Positions 59,034-64,000 of a DNA stretch of 64,000 bases are shown here, in pieces. The stretch is from Streptomyces sp. NBC_01549 (GTDB lineage Bacteria; Actinomycetota; Actinomycetes; Streptomycetales; Streptomycetaceae), in the NCBI RefSeq assembly GCF_026339955.1, contig NZ_JAPEPW010000003.1, positions 186,001 to 250,000 of the forward strand. Direction: 5' to 3'. Made by a program: the position numbers and the translations under genes. Position 1 is the stretch's first letter. The number at the start of each line of letters is the position of its first letter. A model generated the notes under the pieces. The model worked only from the letters and a program-made list of their open reading frames with translations. It ran no database searches and was not told where the DNA came from.

Positions 59034-59441
59034 TCAGTCTTCGAGTTCGTGGCGGACTCGGCGGGACGGGCTGAACGTGTAGAGGTCGAGGATGTCGGGT
59101 GCCTCGGCAAGGCCGGGGCCGCCGTTCTTAACCCAGGTGGTGATGTCGGCAGCGGCGCCGGGGTCGTTGACCTGCCCGAGCCAAACCGGGCGTCCGCCGG
59201 CCGTGCGGCCTTCGGCGGAGGGCTGGATGACGATGACGTTGGCGCGCTCGCACGCATCCAGGCAGTCGGTACGCCGGACCATCGCGACTCCTGCCAGCTG
59301 GACGCGCAGATCGGTGAGCTGGGCTTCGTGGTCTAGGCGGGGCACCTTGGCCGGGGTGCCGCAGCAGCAGCCGCGGCAGACGGTGACGGTGGGCCGGGCC
59401 GCCCCCGAAGCGGGGGCGGCCTTCTTGGTACGGCGGCTCAC
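59034..59441 (-). CDS. (2Fe-2S) ferredoxin-domain protein coupled to metal ATPase
   Basis: A 135-aa thioredoxin-fold ferredoxin-like protein. Cysteines in VTVCRGCCCGTPAKVPRLD and RRTDCLDACERANVIVIQPS give the four-ligand pattern; the RPVWLGQV and WVKNGGPG segments follow. Its GTG start overlaps the TGA stop of the P1B ATPase (GTGA), so it is translationally coupled. A ferredoxin of this kind beside a cobalt/nickel-type exporter suggests a metal- or redox-linked accessory role. A strong hairpin lies inside the first codons. Confidence 0.88.
   Translation of the reverse strand: MSRRTKKAAPASGAARPTVTVCRGCCCGTPAKVPRLDHEAQLTDLRVQLAGVAMVRRTDCLDACERANVIVIQPSAEGRTAGGRPVWLGQVNDPGAAADITTWVKNGGPGLAEAPDILDLYTFSPSRRVRHELED
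59397..59421 (-). promoter_or_regulatory. stable hairpin within the 5' end of the ferredoxin gene
   Basis: GGCCGCCCCCG (59397-59407) and CGGGGGCGGCC (59411-59421) form a perfect 11-bp stem with a 3-nt loop, about 20-45 nt after the GTG start. It could tune expression of the second gene relative to the ATPase. Confidence 0.45.
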
Positions 59442-61429
59442 CGCATGTCCTTCGCGGCGCGGTTCCAGGCGACGTCGCGCAGCAGGCGCAACCCGTTGAG
59501 GCCGACGATGACGGTCGAGCCCTCGTGGCCGAGAACACCGAGCGGCAGCGGTAGGTGGCCGGCCAGGTCCCAGATGACCAGGCCGGAGATGAACACCCCG
59601 GCGATCACCAGGTTCTGCACCACCAGACGCCGGGCCGCCCGCGAGAGGGCGATCACGGTGGGGACGGTGGCGAGTTCATCGCGGACGATGACGGCGTCGG
59701 CGGTCTCCAGGGCGAGGTCGGAGCCGGCGCGGCCCATCGCGATGCCGGTGTGGGCGGCGGCTAGGGCGGGGGCGTCGTTGACGCCGTCGCCGATAACCAG
59801 CACCTTGCGCCCCCGGGCATCCAAGCGCCGTACAGCTTCGACCTTGTCCTGGGGCAGGAGACCGGCGTGGACCTCGTCGCCGGTGATGCCGACCTCGGCG
59901 GCCAGGCGGGAAGCGGCGCGCGGGTTGTCGCCCGTCACCAGCATCGGAGTGCTGCCCGTCAGCCTGGTTAGGGCGGCAACGGTCGCGGTGGCATCGGGAC
60001 GCAGCCGGTCGGCGATGCCCAGCACCCCGACCGGGACGCCGTCGCGCAGGACCAGGACGGCCGTGCGGCCGCCGTCCTCCAGGTCGGCCGCGACCACGGC
60101 GACTCGGGCCGAGCCGCTGTCGTCGTTGCCGTCGAGGAGGCGGGCCGGTGCGCCGACCGCGACCAAGTGACCGCCCACAGTGGCGGTGACCCCGACGCCG
60201 GGAGCGGAAGTGAAGTCCTGCATGTCGGCGATGGCCAGGCCGCGGGCGCGGGCGGCGTCGACGACGGCGCGGGCCAAGGGGTGTTCGCTGGGGTGCTCGG
60301 CGGCGGCCGCCAGCGCCAGCAGGGCGTCCTCGGTCAGCCCGGAACCGTCCAAGGGGCGGATGTCGGTGACGCGGGGGGTGCCCTCGGTCAGGGTGCCGGT
60401 CTTGTCGAGGGCGACCGCGTCGACCTGCCCGAGACGCTCCATCACCACAGCGGACTTCACCAGGACGCCGTGACGTCCGGCGTTGGCGATCGCCGACAGC
60501 AGCGGCGGCATCGTCGCCAGAACCACCGCGCACGGCGAGGCCACGATCATGAAGGTCATCGCCCGCAGCAGCGAGCCGGTCAGGTCTCCGCCGAACGCGA
60601 GGGGGACCAGGAAGACCGCCAGGGTCGCGAAGACCATGCCGAGGCTGTACCGCTGCTCGACCTTCTCGATGAACAGCTGGGTGGGCGCCTTGGTCTCGGA
60701 AGCCTCCTCGACCATGGCCACGATCCGGGCGATCACCGAGTCCGAGGCGTCCCGCTCGACCTTCACCCGCAACGCGCCGGTCCCGTTGAGCGTGCCGGCG
60801 AACACCTCGTCCCCCATCCCCTTCGCGACCGGCAGCGGCTCCCCGGTGATGGTGGCCTGGTCCACCTCGCTGGCCCCCGCAAGGACGCGACCGTCCGCGC
60901 CGACCCGCTCACCGGGGCGGACCAGAAGGGTGTCCCCGACCACCAGGTCCTCGGTCGGGACCGGCGACTCGCTCCCGTCGTCGGCCAGACGGGTGGCAAC
61001 GGTCGGCGCGAGGTCGAGCAGACCGCGCACCGTGTCCTGGGTACGGGCGGTCGCCAGGGCCTCCAGCGCGCCGGAGGTCGCGAAGATGACGATCAGCAGC
61101 GCACCGTCCATCACCTGCCCGATCGAGGCCGCACCGATCGCAGCCACGATCATCAGCAAATCCACATCCAGGGTCTTCTCCCGCAGCGCCGTCAGCCCCG
61201 CCCAGGCCGGCTCCCACCCACCGGTGACGTACGCGGCGGCGTACAGCGGGCCCCACGCCCAGGCGGGTGCGCCGGACAGCTGGAGCGGCAGCGCGATCAG
61301 GAACAGCACCAGCGCCGCGGCGGCCCAGCGCGCCTCCGCCAGGGCGAACACCCGCGTACGGCGCTTCGGCGCCGTACGCGAAGCGGCCGGAGCCGCCCGT
61401 CCGGACCGCTGGAGCAGATCAGAAGACAT
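59438..61429 (-). CDS. P1B-4-type heavy-metal (Co/Ni/Zn) transporting ATPase
   Basis: A 663-aa P-type ATPase without an N-terminal HMA domain. TITGEPLPVAKG is the actuator TGE. The transmembrane metal site has SPCAV (FMIVASPCAVVLATMPP). The phosphorylation motif is DKTGTLTEG, the ATP site has PSEHPLARAV, and the hinge has VIGDGVNDAPALAAAHTG. The last helices carry HEGST (GVLGHEGSTVIVGLNGLRLL), the P1B-4 hallmark paired with SPC. P1B-4 pumps export cobalt, nickel, zinc or ferrous iron. ATG 61429 follows a GAAGGG. Divergent from an NmtR-like sensor, which should repress it. Confidence 0.95.
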   Translation of the reverse strand: MSSDLLQRSGRAAPAASRTAPKRRTRVFALAEARWAAAALVLFLIALPLQLSGAPAWAWGPLYAAAYVTGGWEPAWAGLTALREKTLDVDLLMIVAAIGAASIGQVMDGALLIVIFATSGALEALATARTQDTVRGLLDLAPTVATRLADDGSESPVPTEDLVVGDTLLVRPGERVGADGRVLAGASEVDQATITGEPLPVAKGMGDEVFAGTLNGTGALRVKVERDASDSVIARIVAMVEEASETKAPTQLFIEKVEQRYSLGMVFATLAVFLVPLAFGGDLTGSLLRAMTFMIVASPCAVVLATMPPLLSAIANAGRHGVLVKSAVVMERLGQVDAVALDKTGTLTEGTPRVTDIRPLDGSGLTEDALLALAAAAEHPSEHPLARAVVDAARARGLAIADMQDFTSAPGVGVTATVGGHLVAVGAPARLLDGNDDSGSARVAVVAADLEDGGRTAVLVLRDGVPVGVLGIADRLRPDATATVAALTRLTGSTPMLVTGDNPRAASRLAAEVGITGDEVHAGLLPQDKVEAVRRLDARGRKVLVIGDGVNDAPALAAAHTGIAMGRAGSDLALETADAVIVRDELATVPTVIALSRAARRLVVQNLVIAGVFISGLVIWDLAGHLPLPLGVLGHEGSTVIVGLNGLRLLRDVAWNRAAKDMR

Positions 61430-61481
61430 GACAAAACAACCCTTCAGGGCGGAAGCGGGGCGACATCTCCACCGTACAGGA

Positions 61482-61505
61482 ACATCTGAACAGGTCTTCA
61501 CATGT
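61482..61505. promoter_or_regulatory. ArsR/SmtB-type operator
   Basis: ACATCTGAA (61482-61490), 6-bp spacer, TTCACATGT (61497-61505): 8 of 9 complementary, with the TGAA-N6-TTCA core typical of ArsR/SmtB metal-sensor operators. It lies in the 95-bp gap between the divergent sensor and ATPase starts, so one site can control both. Confidence 0.75.
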
Positions 61506-61524
61506 GACCGGTAGGATGGGCGCC

Positions 61525-61914
61525 ATGGGTCACGGAGCCGACGACAAGAACCACGCCACCCCCCGCGAGCGCCTGGACGCAGCGGGGGCCACCGACGTCG
61601 CCGCCACCCTCCAGGCCCTGGCCACCCCCTCGCGGCTGTACATCCTGGCCCGCCTCCAGGAAGGCCCCTGCGCGGTCGGCGACCTCGCCGAAGCCGTGGG
61701 CATGGAAGCCTCCGCCTGCTCCCACCAGCTCCGCCTGCTGCGCAATCTCGGGCTCGTCACCGGAGAACGCCGGGGCCGATCCATTGTTTACGCCCTCTAC
61801 GACAACCACGTCGCCGAACTCCTGGAACAGGCCCTCTTCCACGTCGAGCACCTGCGCCTGGGCCTGCGAGACGCCCCCGCGGCCGAAGCGGCGCCAGTCG
61901 AGGCCCGGCGGTAG
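61525..61914 (+). CDS. nmtR: NmtR-like ArsR/SmtB metal sensor
   Basis: A 129-aa winged-helix repressor. It opens with MGHG, which in M. tuberculosis NmtR contributes N-terminal nickel ligands, then LQALATPSRLYILARLQEGP, LAEAVGMEASACSHQLRLLR and RRGRSIVYALYDNHVAELLE. The alpha5 site D-x-H...H-x-x-H is intact (YDNHVAELLEQALFHVEH). The last block resembles NmtR strongly from memory. It is divergent from the P1B-4 ATPase, the known NmtR-CtpJ arrangement. Likely ligands are Ni2+ or Co2+. ATG 61525 is preferred over 61504 since it gives the MGHG start. Confidence 0.92.
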   Translation: MGHGADDKNHATPRERLDAAGATDVAATLQALATPSRLYILARLQEGPCAVGDLAEAVGMEASACSHQLRLLRNLGLVTGERRGRSIVYALYDNHVAELLEQALFHVEHLRLGLRDAPAAEAAPVEARR

Positions 61915-62033
61915 GCGGTCACGGTCCGCGACTCTCAAATCCCTTCCGGTCCGGCACCTACGTGTAGTCGCGCGTCGACTCAGGACAGGCGTCAGGAGCG
62001 AGTAGTTGACCACTGACCGGTTAGGGTCCGCGG

Positions 62034-63548
62034 GTGTTGAGCAGACCCAGGTGGACAGTGCACTTCGTGAGCCGTGACTTACCCGTGCCCACGACGCGTT
62101 CCTTCCTGGGCGTAGTGCCTGGTGAGCTGGTGGCGTGGCTGGACGAGGCGGGTCTGCCCGATGGCCTGCCGTTCCTGCTCTCGCCGCGGTTCGAGTACGA
62201 CGTCGAGCTCAACGCGTACTTCCTTCAGGCGAATCTGACGGCACCGTGGAACAGCAACGCCAACCGGGCCAGAGCCCTGGCCCGATTCTTCACGTTCCTG
62301 CATACCGCGCGCGGTGGGAAGTCGTGGCGGGCTGCCACGGAGGCGGATCATCTGGCGTTCCACCAGTGGCGCCGTCGGGATGAGGCCGGGCCGCATGTCG
62401 AGGGCAGCACCTGGAACCAGGAGGTGTCGCTGGTCAATCAGTTCTACGAGTGGGCCGTCCGGCAGCGCTACGTCGCGGCGGTTCCGATCCCGCACCGCAC
62501 CCGCCGCCCTGCGCCGGTGGGTTCAATTATCCGGGCTTTCGACTCATCGACGGTTCCGGCGACCTATGCGCATGACGAGAACGGCGAACGCATCGAGTGG
62601 ATGCCGCCGGCGACCTACCGGATCTGGCGGGACGTGGGGCTTCGGGGCTACGGCCCGAACGGACTGCCCTCAGACCGGTTCCGCGGCCGGTGGGCGGCCC
62701 GCAACGCAACGTTCAGCGACCTCATGGTCCGCACGGGACTGCGGCTGACCGAGCAGGTCAGCATCACCGTCTTCGAGATTCCCACCAGCACTGCCCTGGG
62801 TGGATACCAGCGGTTCTGGCTGCCCGGGATGATCGCGAAGAACTTCTCCGCCCGGTGGGTCTACGTCCCGCACAGCACCGTCCAGGAGGTGACCGCCTAC
62901 GTGGAATGGGACCGGGCCGAGGTGGTCGAGCAGGCCCGGGCAGCGGGCCGCTACCAGCGCATCCGCCAGCCCCTGGTCATCGCCGACCCGGCGCGCCCGC
63001 ATGTGGTGCACCGGCTCAGCGCGGGCGGTGTCCACCGGATGCGGCTGCAAGACCTTCGGCCGGTCGAGCGGCGGCGGCTTCTGCGGGAAACCGAGAGCGG
63101 CCTGGAACCCGCGATGCTCTGGCTGAACGAGAACGGGCTGCCGATGTCGGTCTCCGGCTGGCAGGCGATGTTCTCCACGGCCAACGACCGCTGCCACAAG
63201 GCCAACGTGCTGGTCGAAGCACACGCCCACCTCCTGCGCCACACGTTCGCGGTGGTCACCCTCGAACAGCTCCAGCGGGCCCACATCGCTCAGCTCGCCG
63301 AACTCGAACCCCAGCAGCGCGGGCACTACACCCGGATCTTCGGCGACCCACTGGACTGGGTTCGCCGCAGGCTCGGACACCGGTCGATCCTGACGACCTT
63401 GATCTATCTGCACGCCCTCCAGGAGCTGGAGATGGAAACCCGCATGGCCTTGGTCCCCGACACCTGGGACGACCCGAGAGACACCTCACTGACCCAGCTC
63501 GGCGACGACGCGGTGCCAGCTGACGCTGAACAGGAAGTGGTGCGGTGA
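62034..63548 (+). CDS. tyrosine recombinase, first gene of a recombinase cassette
   Basis: About 504 aa from a GTG. The catalytic Arg is in MVRTGLRLTEQVS, Lys in GMIAKNFSARWVYVPHS, HxxR in AHLLRHTFAVVTLEQL-like sequence, the second His in RLGHRSILTTLIYLH, and Tyr in LIYLHALQE. An N-terminal core-binding domain (NANRARALARFFTFLHTARG, VSLVNQFYEWAVRQRYV) precedes it. Its GTG-TGA end overlaps the next gene by 4 bp. Two or three coupled recombinase genes of different size are the pattern of Tn554-like elements. Confidence 0.9.
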   Translation: MLSRPRWTVHFVSRDLPVPTTRSFLGVVPGELVAWLDEAGLPDGLPFLLSPRFEYDVELNAYFLQANLTAPWNSNANRARALARFFTFLHTARGGKSWRAATEADHLAFHQWRRRDEAGPHVEGSTWNQEVSLVNQFYEWAVRQRYVAAVPIPHRTRRPAPVGSIIRAFDSSTVPATYAHDENGERIEWMPPATYRIWRDVGLRGYGPNGLPSDRFRGRWAARNATFSDLMVRTGLRLTEQVSITVFEIPTSTALGGYQRFWLPGMIAKNFSARWVYVPHSTVQEVTAYVEWDRAEVVEQARAAGRYQRIRQPLVIADPARPHVVHRLSAGGVHRMRLQDLRPVERRRLLRETESGLEPAMLWLNENGLPMSVSGWQAMFSTANDRCHKANVLVEAHAHLLRHTFAVVTLEQLQRAHIAQLAELEPQQRGHYTRIFGDPLDWVRRRLGHRSILTTLIYLHALQELEMETRMALVPDTWDDPRDTSLTQLGDDAVPADAEQEVVR

Positions 63549-64000
63549 CCCGCCGGGGCCGCGGCAGCACGGGGCCAGGCCGTCCGTCGGCCTTACCGCC
63601 GGACGAGTACGACCCGCCGGGCCCGGTGGGGGCAGGTCCTGCGGGCGCGACCGTGGTGTTCTTCCACGGTGACGACGGTCGCCACGACGTCTTCGACATG
63701 GCCCGGCTGCCGCTGCCAGGCTGGTGGATTCCGCTGGCCGGGGCCTTCGCCCAGCGGACGGGCCCCAGCGGCGGATTGCGCACTCGAACCTCAGCGTCAG
63801 GAGCCTGGTGGTGCCTGGGCCGCTGGATGCGGTTCCTGGCCGGACTTCCCGCCCCGCCCGCCGATCCCGGCCGGCTCACCGCCGCCCACGTCGAAGGATT
63901 CGTACGGTTCCGTACGGCCCAGGCGGGCGAGGAAACAGCGTTCAAGGACGTGCAGGACATCAAGCTCCTGCTCGACATGGACGCGATCGTCTCGCTCCTG
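63545..64000 (+). CDS. second recombinase of the cassette, cut by the window end
   Basis: A GTG overlaps the previous stop (GTGA). The frame stays open to the end of the window (152 codons): an Arg/Gly-rich start, then TVVFFHGDDGRHDVFDMARL, WWCLGRWMRFLAGLPAPPAD, LTAAHVEGFVRFRTAQAGEE and FKDVQDIKLLLDMDAIVSLL. WCLGRWMRFL resembles the core-binding region of large phage-like integrases. The catalytic domain would lie beyond the window. The role is inferred from coupling and position. Confidence 0.7.
   Translation, partial: MTRRGRGSTGPGRPSALPPDEYDPPGPVGAGPAGATVVFFHGDDGRHDVFDMARLPLPGWWIPLAGAFAQRTGPSGGLRTRTSASGAWWCLGRWMRFLAGLPAPPADPGRLTAAHVEGFVRFRTAQAGEETAFKDVQDIKLLLDMDAIVSLL

Noticed and set aside
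58781..59257. 158-codon minus-strand open frame
   Set aside because: Pro/Ser/Arg-rich, overlaps the ferredoxin gene in another frame; no protein features.

Overview
The window is high-GC actinobacterial DNA, most likely a Streptomyces chromosomal arm or large plasmid. GTG starts are frequent, third codon positions are almost all G or C, and several proteins belong to families known mainly from streptomycetes (SCO2400-type zinc-ribbon protein, GlxA-type regulator, DUF6233- and DUF6207-like small proteins, trypco2). Insertion sequences, recombinases and broken genes are abundant, as expected of an accessory or subtelomeric region. There are no rRNA genes and no complete tRNA gene.

Layout. 0-2.8 kb: small membrane and zinc-ribbon proteins, then a gene-poor stretch. 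2.8-12 kb: a Ser/Thr kinase, remnants of a Y-family polymerase and of a malic-enzyme ACT domain, and then small redox genes next to their regulators (SDR with MmyB-type regulator; TetR with F420-reductase-like protein; quinone oxidoreductase, old yellow enzyme and MarR). 12-17.5 kb: glycosyltransferase, a 42-nt tRNA-Arg 3' half (probable attachment-site scar), an aldo/keto reductase pseudogene, a MerR-type regulator under a perfect palindrome, tandem repeats, and a PP2C phosphatase. 17.5-25.5 kb: GlxA regulator divergent from an HD-domain protein and MFS exporter, an ECF41 sigma factor with a matching promoter before an oxidoreductase, a broken cupin lipoprotein, and an ImuB-like polymerase with LexA-like boxes.

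25.6-39.1 kb is a mobile-element pile: a pair of tyrosine recombinases, a TetR/NmrA pair, an ISAs1 element split by an IS110 element (with a candidate bridge-RNA region), a short redox/hydrolase operon with a frameshifted first gene, and an ISAs1 remnant abutting a complete ISAzo13 element. 39.1-49.2 kb: small streptomycete genes, fragments of NHEJ genes (Ku, ATP-dependent ligase), a six-motif beta-propeller protein, and a trypco2 / trypsin-NTPase-membrane protein pair that resembles predicted conflict systems.

49.2-58.5 kb: a doubly broken hypothetical gene, an IS200/IS605 element (divergent tnpA and tnpB) next to a truncated MMPL transporter, an IMPase-like/F420-reductase-like operon divergent from LysR, a breakpoint joining two truncated genes, and a PadR/SnoaL pair around a perfect operator. 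59-62 kb: an NmtR-like metal sensor divergent from a P1B-4 metal ATPase that is translationally coupled to a 2Fe-2S ferredoxin-like protein. 62 kb to the end: the start of another multi-recombinase cassette, running out of the window.

A common theme is small regulator/redox-enzyme modules, each with a visible operator, interspersed with recombination scars. The most unusual intact system is the trypsin-NTPase/trypco2 pair at 46.2-49.2 kb. The most informative mobile-element feature is the IS110 with an internal copy of its own end sequence.
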